Shown here: piece after piece, positions 1-7,516 of the stretch
Position numbering within the stretch: position 1 is the first letter of the stretch
Layout: each line of letters opens with the position of its first letter
DNA from: an uncultured Tidjanibacter sp.
GTDB lineage: Bacteria; Bacteroidota; Bacteroidia; Bacteroidales; Rikenellaceae
Direction: 5' to 3'
Length of the DNA stretch: 12,191 bases
Assembly: GCA_934663885.1 (NCBI GenBank)
Contig: CAKUKW010000042.1
Location: 1-12,191, forward strand
Notes under the pieces: generated by a model
Told to the model about the DNA's origin: nothing
Seen by the model: only the letters and a program-made list of their open reading frames with translations
Database searches by the model: none
Made by a program: the position numbers and the translations under genes

Positions 1-741
1 ACATATAACGATATGACCACAAAAAAGGTAGAAATTCCGGCACTGAAATTCTTTAAGTCCGTGCTTCTGTTCAGGTTTACCGGAACGTGGTGCTCATACT
101 GCCACCCTTACGCCGCCGTGGTCGCGGAGGTTGAAAAGGCATATCCGGGACGCCTGGTGCATATAGCTCCGCATTTCGACGATGAAATGCAGAACGATTA
201 CAGTGCTGAGTTGGTGGAGAAGTTCGATATAACAGGATTCCCGCGCTCGTATTGGGATTATTACAGGCTCCTGAGGAATTACAACCCGTTCGACGACGTG
301 GTTGCCGCGATGGAGGGAACTATACAGAACAACCCTGCCCGGGGCGGTCTTAAGGTAACGGCTATACAGGAAGGCAATAACGTTAATGTCAAAGTGAAAG
401 CGGCCCTTACGGAAACCGGCGAATATTACCTTGCCGTTGCCCTCGTCGAAAACAAAGTTACGGGATATCCCCAGCTTTCGCCGGAAGGGCTGACCGACGA
501 TACGTACGAGCATATGAACGTGCTGCGCGACTACGCGACCCCTACTGATGGTGAGAAAATCGGAAAACTCGAAAAAGGAAGTATCGTGGAGAAAGAATAT
601 ACCCTTAATCTTGGCTCTTATAACAAGGAAAATTGCAATGTCGTCGTATACCTCAATTATATGGATGGTAAAATCCTAAAATCGACAAACGCAATATCTG
701 CCGACATAGGCGAAACAAAAGCCTTCACATATGTGGAATAG
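1..741 (+). CDS. Omp28-like protein with thioredoxin fold (5' end outside window)
   Basis: The reading frame is open from base 1 (T-Y-N-D before the first ATG at 13), and no signal peptide is visible, so the true start is probably upstream and the ATG at 13 is probably internal. Numbered from that Met, residues about 16-90 form a thioredoxin-like domain: a hydrophobic strand (SVLLFRFTG), then the redox motif TWCSYCHPY (Cys27 and Cys30), then a helix. A cis-proline-like element (GFPRSYW) lies near residue 75. Residues about 110-242 are beta-rich, like the C-terminal part of Bacteroidetes Omp28 family proteins, which are normally exported lipoproteins or outer-membrane-associated. Whether it is catalytically redox-active is inferred only from the CxxC pair. 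It is a single gene closed by a strong hairpin at 763-796. A periplasmic thiol-disulfide protein not of the Omp28 family is the main alternative. Confidence 0.75.
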   Translation, partial: TYNDMTTKKVEIPALKFFKSVLLFRFTGTWCSYCHPYAAVVAEVEKAYPGRLVHIAPHFDDEMQNDYSAELVEKFDITGFPRSYWDYYRLLRNYNPFDDVVAAMEGTIQNNPARGGLKVTAIQEGNNVNVKVKAALTETGEYYLAVALVENKVTGYPQLSPEGLTDDTYEHMNVLRDYATPTDGEKIGKLEKGSIVEKEYTLNLGSYNKENCNVVVYLNYMDGKILKSTNAISADIGETKAFTYVE

Positions 742-762
742 AATATTCCGATCCTATATAAA

Positions 763-796
763 AAATACGCCCGCCGGTTCCAAGGCGGGCGTATTT
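763..796 (+). terminator. Intrinsic terminator after the Omp28-like gene
   Basis: A perfect 13-bp inverted repeat (763-775 pairing with 784-796; stem AAATACGCCCGCC) encloses an 8-nt loop, 22 bp after the stop codon. The core is GC-rich and flanked by A's on the left and T's on the right. The downstream T run is only three bases, but the symmetrical A/T flanks are usual for such hairpins. Confidence 0.85.
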
Positions 797-901
797 GCCG
801 TATATCCCTCCTCAAACCGTCTATAAGGCGATTATCCGGCATAAATAAGGGTAACTCGGAAATTTTCCATATTTTTAGAGCCTGTTTAAAAATTATCTGA
901 T

Positions 902-2269
902 ATGAAAAACGGTGCGGAGGAAAGGTTCGCCGGCATGAAGAGCTTTTACAACTCGGGTGTTACGCGCGATATAAATTCACGTATAGATGCGCTGAACGCG
1001 CTTGCTACAGCGATAAAGACCAACGAAAAAGAAATTACGGAGGCATTGTGGAAAGACCTTCATAAGTCGACGGGGGAGGCATACCTGACCGAAATAGGTA
1101 TAGTCCTCTCGGAAATAAAGACGCAGATAAAGAATATCAGGCGCTGGGCCCGTCCGCACAGGGTGGGTTCGCCCGTTGCGATTTTCCCATCATCCAGCCG
1201 GGTGCTATACGAGCCGAAGGGAGTGGTACTTATAATAGCTCCCTGGAACTATCCTTTCCAGCTGGCTATCGATCCCCTTGTGGGCGCCATTGCCGCCGGG
1301 AATTGCGTAATGCTGAAACCATCCACCACCTCGGCCGCCACGTGCGCCGTAATAAAAAAGATGCTCTCGGAAGTTTTCCCCGATAATTATGTGAGCGTCT
1401 TCGACGGCGACCATGAGCAGACAGCACACCTGCTTAAAATGAAGTTCGACCATATCTTCTTTACGGGAGGAAGCGTTTTCGGCCGTACGGTTATGATGGA
1501 GGCGGCGAAGAACCTCGTTCCCGTCACCCTTGAGCTTGGCGGAAAGAGCCCGTGTATCGTGGACAGGGATGCCGACATAGATATCGCCGCCCGCAGGGTC
1601 GCTTGGGGTAAACTTATAAATGCGGGGCAGACCTGCATAGCCCCGGATTACCTGTTCGTCCATAAAAACGTCAAAGACCTGTTCGTGGAAAAATACAAAG
1701 AAAACGTCACCCGATTTTACGGCGAGGATATAAAATCGGGCGCGGATTACCCGCGCATCATAAGCGACAAGGCTTTCGACCGTCTGGCCGCTTATCTCTC
1801 CGGCCCGGGGACGGTTATTTATGGCAACGATACGGATAAGGGGGAACGCTACATATCGCCGACTCTAATGGAAGGTGTCGACGTAAATTCACCACTAATG
1901 TGCGAGGAGATATTCGGCCCCATACTGCCGGTGATGACTTTCGAGGAAATAAGCGAAGTGACGGCTTTCGTAAACAGTCGCGACAAACCGCTGGCATTCT
2001 ATTATTTCGGGAAGAAAAGAGATGCCATCGAGATATTGGGTGCTACCACATCGGGAGGAGCCTGCGTAAACGACACCATAATGCACATAGTAAATGGCAA
2101 ACTCCCGTTCGGGGGCGTGGGAATGAGCGGCATGGGAAAATATCATGGAAAGTACTCTTTCCAAACGTTCTCCAATGCCCGGGGTACGGTATTTTCGAAA
2201 ACCTCGATGGACATAAAAATGCGCTATCCTCCTTACGGAAAGATAAAAATGCTGAAAAAAATACTTTAG
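902..2269 (+). CDS. Aldehyde dehydrogenase, class-3-like
   Basis: NAD(P)+-dependent oxidation of an aldehyde to its acid; soluble and cytoplasmic. The 455-residue length is typical of the ALDH3/coniferyl-aldehyde-type subgroup, which lacks the longer N-terminus of other ALDHs. Visible landmarks: APWNYPF with the transition-state Asn at 116; the cofactor-binding FTGG at 187-190; LELGGKSP with the general-base Glu at 211; GQTCIAPDY with the nucleophile Cys at 245; EEIFGP at 335-340; and PFGGVGMSGMG near 402-412. All catalytic residues are present, so it should be active; the substrate cannot be told from sequence. The start at 902 has no Shine-Dalgarno, as is normal here; a Met at codon 12 (935), preceded by GGAGG, is an alternative. 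A yqaA-like gene follows on the same strand. Confidence 0.93.
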   Translation: MKNGAEERFAGMKSFYNSGVTRDINSRIDALNALATAIKTNEKEITEALWKDLHKSTGEAYLTEIGIVLSEIKTQIKNIRRWARPHRVGSPVAIFPSSSRVLYEPKGVVLIIAPWNYPFQLAIDPLVGAIAAGNCVMLKPSTTSAATCAVIKKMLSEVFPDNYVSVFDGDHEQTAHLLKMKFDHIFFTGGSVFGRTVMMEAAKNLVPVTLELGGKSPCIVDRDADIDIAARRVAWGKLINAGQTCIAPDYLFVHKNVKDLFVEKYKENVTRFYGEDIKSGADYPRIISDKAFDRLAAYLSGPGTVIYGNDTDKGERYISPTLMEGVDVNSPLMCEEIFGPILPVMTFEEISEVTAFVNSRDKPLAFYYFGKKRDAIEILGATTSGGACVNDTIMHIVNGKLPFGGVGMSGMGKYHGKYSFQTFSNARGTVFSKTSMDIKMRYPPYGKIKMLKKIL

Positions 2270-2288
2270 CGCAAAATTTATATCGGAA

Positions 2289-2338
2289 GGTGGCGTTTAT
2301 AAACTTGGGGCACAACGCCGCCGCACAGAACCGTTTTT
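2289..2338 (+). terminator. Possible weak terminator or hairpin after the aldehyde dehydrogenase
   Basis: A 9-bp stem (2289-2297 GGTGGCGTT with 2314-2322 AACGCCGCC, one G-U pair) has a 16-nt loop and lies 20 bp after the stop. A run of five T's begins only 11 nt beyond the stem, so this is not a canonical terminator. It may attenuate rather than separate the two genes. Confidence 0.3.
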
Positions 2339-2383
2339 CAAGGCTTGGCGGAATGTGGATTTTTTAATAAAAACTATACGGAA

Positions 2384-2839
2384 GTGGTTGACTTTTTATT
2401 GGAATGGGGCTACCTGGGGCTTTTCATCGGAGCCTTCCTTGCCGCTACGCTTATCCCTTTCAGCTCCGACGTGCTTCTGGTGGCTTTTTTAGCTATCGGC
2501 GCGCAGCCTGTGCCCGCCGTAATATGCGCCGCCATTGGAAACTGGCTGGGCGGCCTTACTTCCTACTGGCTCGGCAGGCTCGGCAAATGGGAATGGCTCG
2601 AAAAATACTTCAAGGTAAAAAGGGAATCCATAGAGAAATATCAGCACAAAGTCGACAAATACGGCGCTTTATTGGCATTCTTCACATGGCTACCCCTGGT
2701 GGGCGACATCATGGCTGTGGCGCTGGGTTTTTTCCGCGTTCATTTTGGCAAAACCGCAATATTCATGCTGATAGGTAAGAGCGTGAGATTTATAATGTGG
2801 GCACTCCTGTTTTTCTGGATAAAACCCATGTTCTCATAA
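2384..2839 (+). CDS. YqaA-family (SNARE-associated/DedA-like) small membrane protein
   Basis: A 151-residue integral membrane protein with about four hydrophobic segments (roughly 9-36, 42-64, 97-118 and 127-147). It resembles E. coli YqaA: an N-terminal LFIGAFLAATLIPFSSD block, GNWLGGLTSYWLGR around 52-65, and WLPLVGD around 102-108, matching the family's conserved GN..GG and W.P..GD positions. The DedA superfamily is linked to membrane homeostasis and lipid or ion handling, but this subfamily has no settled function. The frame can also begin at a TTG (2345), giving 164 residues. GTG at 2384 is preferred because the family normally starts just before the first helix. It follows the aldehyde dehydrogenase by 114 bp and converges on cmk. 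Confidence 0.85.
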   Translation: MVDFLLEWGYLGLFIGAFLAATLIPFSSDVLLVAFLAIGAQPVPAVICAAIGNWLGGLTSYWLGRLGKWEWLEKYFKVKRESIEKYQHKVDKYGALLAFFTWLPLVGDIMAVALGFFRVHFGKTAIFMLIGKSVRFIMWALLFFWIKPMFS

Positions 2840-2865
2840 TGCAGGACAGTACGTGCGGGTATATT

Positions 2866-2972
2866 CATTTTCAGTATATTCCGCCGAATCTCGTTTTAGG
2901 AATGTTTTATCCATACTGCGTGACACCGATTCGGATATACTTACAGAATATAACGCATGGTTTAAATAAACC
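2866..2972 (+). repeat. Decayed trace of the tandem repeat family
   Basis: Within the 212-bp gap between the convergent yqaA-like and cmk genes, TTTCAGTATATT (2869-2880) resembles the TTTCACTATATT junction of the arrays at 4459 and 7517. TATACTTACAGAATATAACGC (2936-2956) matches the start of the third unit at 7667-7687 with one substitution and one missing base. The two boxes are 61 bp apart, shorter than an intact unit. A hairpin GGTTTA-AA-TAAACC follows at 2959-2972. I see no gene in this gap. Confidence 0.5.
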
Positions 2973-3051
2973 GGAATTATCCCGGCACCAATAAAGAATT
3001 CGGAATTAAACTAACAAAACCGTTTTTGCCTTTCGGACGATGAGGAGCGCT

Positions 3052-3759
3052 TCAGAGGCCGCAGCCCAGTTTCTCTTGGAGTATCGGCTCTATCCAGTGC
3101 ATCTGGTCCTCGAGTGTCATATCACTATTGTCCAGTATTATAGCATCGGACGCTTTCTTCAGCGGGCTTAACGTACGGCTCTGGTCGGCGATATCCCTCT
3201 TCCGGATATTGTGCTCTATTTCCTCCAGTGAAACCTGCTCGCCCTTGGCCAGATATTCGTCGTAGCGCCTCCTGGCCCTGATGGCGGGGTCGGCAGTCAT
3301 GAATATCTTGAGTTCCGCATCGGGAAATACTACCGTGCCGATGTCGCGCCCGTCCATGACCACTCCTTTACTGCGCCCCATTTCCTGCTGGATGGCAACG
3401 AGCTTTTCCCTAACCTCGGGAATCGCGCTTACCCTGCTTACGAAATTACTGACCTCGGTAGTCCTTATCATTGGCTCCACCCACACGCCGTTAAGGTATA
3501 TATCACTGGCCTTGCGCTGTGGATTGTACCTGAAATCTATTTTTATATCGGGCAGCAGGGCCACGACTTTATCGTCGTCGACTATCCCCGACTTTATAGC
3601 ACCGTGCTCTATCGCGCAAAGCGTCACCGCCCTGTACATGGCTCCCGTATCGATGAAGATATATCCAAGCCTCGAAGCCAGCTCGCGGGCGAAGGTACTC
3701 TTCCCGCCCGATGAAAAACCGTCTATCGCGATCACTATTTTTTTAGTGCAGGAACCCAT
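3052..3759 (-). CDS. cmk: Cytidylate kinase
   Basis: Phosphorylates CMP and dCMP with ATP, feeding CTP/dCTP synthesis and recycling CMP released by RNA and lipid turnover; cytoplasmic. The 235-residue length is normal. Visible: P-loop GFSSGGKS at 14-21; DTGAMYR at 37-43; the CMP-binding NMP region through RTTEVSNFVSRVS around 99-111; DGRDIGTVVFPDA at 136-148; and the lid region RKRDIADQSR around 186-195 followed by PLKKASDAIILD. The ATG overlaps the last 17 bp of the upstream LysE-family gene in another frame, so the two are probably co-transcribed and translationally coupled. In many Bacteroidetes cmk sits next to ispH; that gene is not present here. Confidence 0.96.
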   Translation of the reverse strand: MGSCTKKIVIAIDGFSSGGKSTFARELASRLGYIFIDTGAMYRAVTLCAIEHGAIKSGIVDDDKVVALLPDIKIDFRYNPQRKASDIYLNGVWVEPMIRTTEVSNFVSRVSAIPEVREKLVAIQQEMGRSKGVVMDGRDIGTVVFPDAELKIFMTADPAIRARRRYDEYLAKGEQVSLEEIEHNIRKRDIADQSRTLSPLKKASDAIILDNSDMTLEDQMHWIEPILQEKLGCGL

Positions 3760-4393
3760 CTATCTTGATATTAAAAAGGGGAGCGACTATCGCAACGATG
3801 CCGAGCACTATTATCAGCGCCCCGCCGATACGGTTGAGCCACAGCAGGTGGCGGGGGCGGAATTTCTTCCTGAAAAGGCTGATGCCCGACGTGAGTATGA
3901 ACCACCACAATGCCCCTCCGGAAAATACTCCCAGGAGTATCCACATACCGTTGATATTTCCCATGGTCTTGTTGATCCCGGAAGCGGCGAACAGCAACAT
4001 GAACGTGACTATTATGGCCAGGTTAGGGATGGTCATCAGGAATCCGGAGAGGAAATCCTGCCACATATTGCTCTTCCCGCTCCGGTTGCGCCTCATCTGT
4101 ACGGCCGGGTTCTGGAACAATATGTAAACTCCTATAGCCAGTACGCAGACCCCAGCAATTATTCTTACCAACTCGGCATGATGCTCGACGAAAGATATGA
4201 TTATTGTGACTGAGAAAAATGCTATAGTAGCATACAGCGTATCGGCAGCGGTCGCACCGAGGCCGGTAATGAATCCCGATTTCTGGCTTTTGCTGAGGGT
4301 ACGCTGGATACTAAGCACCCCCACCGGCCCGAAGGAGGGCAGCGAGGCTATAAGGCCTACGAAAAGCCCTCTGAAAAAAACTTCCAGCCACAT
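3743..4393 (-). CDS. LysE-family translocator (small-molecule exporter)
   Basis: A 216-residue polytopic inner-membrane protein with about six hydrophobic segments, the family norm. The diagnostic N-terminal block is present: GLIASLPSFGPVGVLSIQR at 13-31, then a G-rich SGFITGLGATAADTLYA stretch at 39-55. LysE/RhtB proteins export amino acids or related small molecules by proton exchange; the substrate here cannot be assigned. A longer reading frame reaches an ATG at 4450, but the extra 19 residues (Cys- and Gly-rich, not membrane-like) do not fit the family, so the Met at 4391-4393 (MWLEVFFRG) is chosen. It leads the two-gene operon with cmk. A minus-strand TATTTTTG box lies at 4439-4446. Confidence 0.88.
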   Translation of the reverse strand: MWLEVFFRGLFVGLIASLPSFGPVGVLSIQRTLSKSQKSGFITGLGATAADTLYATIAFFSVTIIISFVEHHAELVRIIAGVCVLAIGVYILFQNPAVQMRRNRSGKSNMWQDFLSGFLMTIPNLAIIVTFMLLFAASGINKTMGNINGMWILLGVFSGGALWWFILTSGISLFRKKFRPRHLLWLNRIGGALIIVLGIVAIVAPLFNIKIDGFLH

Positions 4394-4438
4394 GCTCGAT
4401 AGTGTCAATTGGTTACCGGTCCCGCAGGATCCGCAACA

Positions 4439-4446
4439 CAAAAATA
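4439..4446 (-). promoter_or_regulatory. Candidate -7 box for the lysE-like/cmk operon
   Basis: The minus strand reads TATTTTTG, matching the Bacteroidetes -7 consensus TAnnTTTG, about 46 nt before the preferred start codon. No clear TTTG -33 box is seen at the expected distance, so the call is tentative. Confidence 0.4.
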
Positions 4447-4458
4447 GCAATTATTATC

Positions 4459-4691
4459 TATCTTTGCAGAATATAGGATGCGGTTCGGCAATTTTCCGGA
4501 GAAATTCATTCTCCTCCCTGTTGCACTTACCTTTCACTATATTTAATAATATAGGATGCGCTTCGGCATAGCTCCCGCAAGAAAACTTGCCTTTGCTCTG
4601 CGCCCGGCTTTCACTATATTTGCAGAATATGGGATGCGCCTCTGGCAGTTCGAACTTGTTCGGCTTGCCCATTCGGTTTTCACCATATTTG
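4459..4691 (+). repeat. Tandem repeat array A (three promoter-like units with hairpins)
   Basis: Three imperfect direct repeats begin at 4459 (TATCTTTG), 4538 (TATATTTA) and 4615 (TATATTTG), with unit lengths 79, 77 and 69 bp. A further CATATTTG closes the array at 4684-4691. Each unit starts with a -7-like box and then an AATATAGGATGCG-like string. Each has a short inverted repeat 37-39 bp in: 4498-4503/4509-4514, 4577-4581/4586-4590 and 4652-4655/4658-4661. Each ends in a tail of the type CTTTCAC. The second unit closely matches the second unit of array B, including an exact shared run at 4594-4621. The array fills most of the gap between the divergent lysE-like gene and folC, points toward folC and ends 85 bp before its start. 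It is not an insertion sequence (no transposase) and not a CRISPR. Confidence 0.85.
4592..4622 (+). promoter_or_regulatory. Best promoter match inside array A (toward folC)
   Basis: TTTG at 4592-4595, a 19-bp spacer, then TATATTTG at 4615-4622: a full match to the Bacteroidetes sigma-ABfr-type pattern (TTTG near -33, TAnnTTTG near -7). The -33 box lies at the end of unit 2 and the -7 box opens unit 3. Transcription would begin near 4627-4629, giving folC a leader of about 150 nt containing unit 3. Confidence 0.6.
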
Positions 4692-4776
4692 CCCAAGCCA
4701 ACGATTTTTTAAACCCGTTTCCGGCATGCAGGTTCCCCCAAAAGCCTACATGGCCGGAAAGAGAATAACTGCCGAC

Positions 4777-6066
4777 ATGAAATACCGGGAAGCCATAAAC
4801 TTTATAGACAGCTCGTTCGTTTCGTTCCAGACCGCGGGTAAGGAGGCATACAAAGAGGGACTCGAAAATATAAGGCTGATGATGAAACACCTCGGGAATC
4901 CCCACCGCGATTATCCCGTGATCCATGTGGCGGGAACCAACGGTAAAGGCTCATTTTCACACATACTCGCCTCGGTGCTCCAGTCAGCGGGTTACCGCAC
5001 GGGACTGTTCACGTCGCCACACCTTCACGAATTCCGCGAAAGGATGCGGATAGACGGGGTTCTGATAGCGGAAAAGGAGGTCGCGGCGTTCATCACGGAA
5101 AATGCGGCCACTATGAAGGAGCTGGAGCTTTCATACTTCGAAATGACATCGGCGATGGCGTTCGACTGGTTTTCAAAAGCCAACGTCGAAGTGGCAGTGA
5201 TCGAAACCGGACTGGGGGGCAGGCTCGACGCCACCAATATAGTCCTGCCCGAACTCAGTGTTATCACGAACATCGGTCTCGACCATACCGACGTACTGGG
5301 AAACACCCTTCCCGCAGTGGCCGCTGAAAAAGGAGGCATTATAAAACGGGAAATACCGCTTGTAATAGGCGAAAGGAACGCGGAAACAGACCCTGTATTT
5401 ATCCGTCTTGCGGAAGAGAATTGTGCGGAAATAATTTTTGCGGAAGATGCCTACCGCATAACGGCCTCGCAGGCCTTCGAAAATTACGTACGGTATACTA
5501 TCGAAAGGGTTCGCGACGGAAGGATCGAATCACTCGATCTCGACCTGCATGGTTCCTACCAGGCAAAGAACATTATAACAGCCCGTGCTGCGGTACATGC
5601 CATGCGCCACCTGACAAACCTCAGCATCAGTTCGAGGGCGCTCCGCGAAGGATGCCGCCTCGTTAAGCAATCGACGGGCCTTACGGGCCGCTGGCAGATT
5701 ATCGGCAAAGAGCCGCTTACCGTCTGCGATACGGGGCACAACGCCCATGGCCTCAAATATGTTACGGAGCAACTTAAAGAATATAATTATGGAAAACGAT
5801 ATATTGTAATGGGGGTCTCCGGAGATAAACAACTTTCTTCCATCTTGCCGCTTTTCCCCCCCGACGCCTATTATATATTCACTCAGGCCGACTCGCCGCG
5901 CGCCTGTCCGGCAGCCGAACTCGCCCGCCAGGCAAATAACTTCGGCCTCGCCGGGGAAGTTGTTCCCATAGTTAAAGACGCGCTGGCAAAAGCCCGCAGC
6001 CTCGCTTCTCCCGAAGATATGATATTCGTCGGCGGAAGCAGTTTCGTGGTCGCGGAAATAATATGA
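4777..6066 (+). CDS. folC: Bifunctional folylpolyglutamate synthase/dihydrofolate synthase
   Basis: Adds L-glutamate to dihydropteroate and/or tetrahydrofolates using ATP, retaining folates in the cell; cytoplasmic, Mur-ligase superfamily. The 429 residues are typical. Numbered from the Met at 4777: P-loop HVAGTNGKGS at 50-59; the TSPHL loop at 79-83; ETGLGGRLDATN at 143-154; NIGLDHTDVLG at 165-175 with the metal-binding His170; and AAEKGGIIK at 182-190 carrying the conserved lysine that is carbamylated in relatives. The C-terminal glutamate-ligase domain contains CDTGHNAHG and YIVMGVSGDKQ. An in-frame ATG at 4726 would add 17 residues (MQVPPKAYMAGKRITAD) with no family counterpart, so MKYREAINF is preferred. 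It lies directly downstream of repeat array A. Confidence 0.95.
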   Translation: MKYREAINFIDSSFVSFQTAGKEAYKEGLENIRLMMKHLGNPHRDYPVIHVAGTNGKGSFSHILASVLQSAGYRTGLFTSPHLHEFRERMRIDGVLIAEKEVAAFITENAATMKELELSYFEMTSAMAFDWFSKANVEVAVIETGLGGRLDATNIVLPELSVITNIGLDHTDVLGNTLPAVAAEKGGIIKREIPLVIGERNAETDPVFIRLAEENCAEIIFAEDAYRITASQAFENYVRYTIERVRDGRIESLDLDLHGSYQAKNIITARAAVHAMRHLTNLSISSRALREGCRLVKQSTGLTGRWQIIGKEPLTVCDTGHNAHGLKYVTEQLKEYNYGKRYIVMGVSGDKQLSSILPLFPPDAYYIFTQADSPRACPAAELARQANNFGLAGEVVPIVKDALAKARSLASPEDMIFVGGSSFVVAEII

Positions 6067-6070
6067 GATA

Positions 6071-6087
6071 ATAATTCTCGGAATTAT
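6071..6087 (+). terminator. Weak AT-rich hairpin after folC
   Basis: ATAATTC (6071-6077) pairs with GAATTAT (6081-6087) around a TCG loop, 4 bp after the folC stop and followed by AT-rich sequence. The stem has little GC, so termination here would be inefficient at best. Confidence 0.3.
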
Positions 6088-6137
6088 ATGTTATTAAAAT
6101 ATTTATAACCGGCATTCCTGATAGGGGCCGGAAGGAA

Positions 6138-6168
6138 TTGTTTTTCACTCCGCAATGAGCTAACTTTG
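6138..6168 (+). promoter_or_regulatory. pgk promoter
   Basis: TTG at 6138-6140 (ATTG at 6137-6140), a 20-bp spacer, then TAACTTTG at 6161-6168, a full TAnnTTTG box followed by C. The predicted start near 6173-6175 gives a leader of about 38 nt to the ATG at 6212. Confidence 0.75.
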
Positions 6169-6211
6169 CAGTATTGTATTTTAGTACCGGAAAATTAAAG
6201 ACATAAAAAAT

Positions 6212-7471
6212 ATGAGAAGCATCGACAGTTATGATTTCAGGGGCAAGCGTGCGATTATCCGCGTCGATTTCAATGTTCCGCTGAACGATAAGTTCGAAGT
6301 AACCGATGATACGCGAATCCGTGCGGCGATACCGACTATCGAAAAAGTGCTCGAAGGCGGCGGATCGGTAATACTGATGTCGCACCTGGGCAAGCCGAAG
6401 AAAAACAACGAGGAGAAATATTCACTCAGGCATATCGTTCCCGCAATAGAGAAACTGCTGGGGCATAAGATTCTTTTCGGAGGCGACTGTATGGGGGACA
6501 AAGCCAAGGAAATGGCAGCCGGACTGAAGCCCGGCGAGGTGATGCTCCTCGAAAACCTGCGTTTCCACGCCGAGGAGGAAGGCAAGCCCCGCGGACTTGC
6601 CGAAGACGCCGGCGACGAAGAGAAAGCGTCGGCTAAAAAAGCTATGAAGGAGAGCCAGAAGGAATTTACGAAAAAGCTGGCATCGTACGCCGACGTCTAT
6701 ATAAACGACGCTTTCGGTACCGCCCACCGCGCACACGCGTCGACGGCCCTCATAGCGGACTATTTTCCCGATGATAAAATGTTCGGGTATGTGATGGAAA
6801 ATGAGATAAAGGCTATCGACAGCGTCATGGAGAGCCCGAAACGCCCGTTCCTCGCCATCCTCGGCGGCTCGAAGGTTTCGTCGAAGATAACCATAATCGA
6901 GAAACTGATGGATAAAGTGGACAGCATCATAATCGGCGGCGGGATGACCTATACTTTCGAGGCGGCGCAAGGCGGAAAAATAGGGAATTCGCTTTCGGAG
7001 CCCGACCTGTTCCCTACGGCGCTCGCTATACTCGAGAAGGCCAAAGCGAAAGGAATAAAAATGCTCTTCTCCGAAGATTCGCTCATCGCGGATGCATTCA
7101 ACGCAGATGCCAATACCAAAGAAACGCCTTCGGATAACATCCCTGACGGGTGGATGGGCGTAGATATAGGTGAAAAGGCGAAAAAGGCTTTCCGCACGCA
7201 CATCCTCGAATGCAAGACGATACTCTGGAACGGCCCTGTTGGAGTATTCGAGATCGACAGGTTCGCATCCGGTACCGAATCCGTAGCGAAGGATATAGCC
7301 GAGGCTACGGCTGGCGGCGCTTATTCGCTTATTGGCGGCGGCGACTCGGTGGCGGCCATAAACAAATTCGGCCTCGCCGACAAGGTAAGCTACGTTTCGA
7401 CCGGTGGGGGCGCAATGCTGGAATACATCGAAGGCAAGGAGCTTCCGGGCATAGCTGCAATAAGGAAATAA
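6212..7471 (+). CDS. pgk: Phosphoglycerate kinase
   Basis: Transfers the acyl phosphate of 1,3-bisphosphoglycerate to ADP, the first ATP-yielding step of lower glycolysis; cytoplasmic monomer. The 419 residues carry all signatures: RVDFNVPL at 17-24; SHLGKP at 57-62; LLENLRFH at 112-119; [13 protein letters not shown] at 165-177; GGSKVSSKI at 218-226; GGGMTYTF at 242-249; WNGPVGVFE at 339-347; GGGDSVAA at 375-382; and [10 protein letters not shown] at 396-405. A charged Lys/Glu-rich insertion sits around residues 121-155 between LLENLRFH and the [11 protein letters not shown] block; from memory, Bacteroidetes enzymes have a similar insertion. The start is supported by the upstream promoter and by alignment at RVDFN. 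No clear terminator follows; repeat array B begins 46 bp downstream. Confidence 0.98.
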   Translation: MRSIDSYDFRGKRAIIRVDFNVPLNDKFEVTDDTRIRAAIPTIEKVLEGGGSVILMSHLGKPKKNNEEKYSLRHIVPAIEKLLGHKILFGGDCMGDKAKEMAAGLKPGEVMLLENLRFHAEEEGKPRGLAEDAGDEEKASAKKAMKESQKEFTKKLASYADVYINDAFGTAHRAHASTALIADYFPDDKMFGYVMENEIKAIDSVMESPKRPFLAILGGSKVSSKITIIEKLMDKVDSIIIGGGMTYTFEAAQGGKIGNSLSEPDLFPTALAILEKAKAKGIKMLFSEDSLIADAFNADANTKETPSDNIPDGWMGVDIGEKAKKAFRTHILECKTILWNGPVGVFEIDRFASGTESVAKDIAEATAGGAYSLIGGGDSVAAINKFGLADKVSYVSTGGGAMLEYIEGKELPGIAAIRK

Positions 7472-7516
7472 AAGAGGTATCCTGGTATTTTCATGGGTGG
7501 CAGGAGATAGTTTTTT

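Noticed and set aside
2797..2994. Plus-strand 65-residue frame between the yqaA-like gene and cmk
   Set aside because: It starts inside the upstream gene, and its IYLQNI segment is simply the translation of the decayed repeat; no other evidence of coding.
3281..4213. Plus-strand 310-residue frame
   Set aside because: It is antisense to both cmk and the LysE-family gene, whose conserved motifs prove the minus strand is coding.
4459..4691. CRISPR-like array
   Set aside because: Similarity extends across the whole units and then drifts. There are only three units, the 'repeat' is not of near-constant sequence with unique spacers, and no cas genes are nearby.
4454..4696. Minus-strand 80-residue frame with a repeated AHPI(F/L) motif
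   Set aside because: It is a translation of repeat array A. The GGATGCG strings happen to be 78 bp apart there, but in array B the spacings are 70 and 80 bp, so the frame is not maintained and no coding function is supported.
4556..4768. Plus-strand 70-residue frame across array A
   Set aside because: It reads through repeat units and ends inside the folC upstream region; composition follows the repeats and no family is recognisable.
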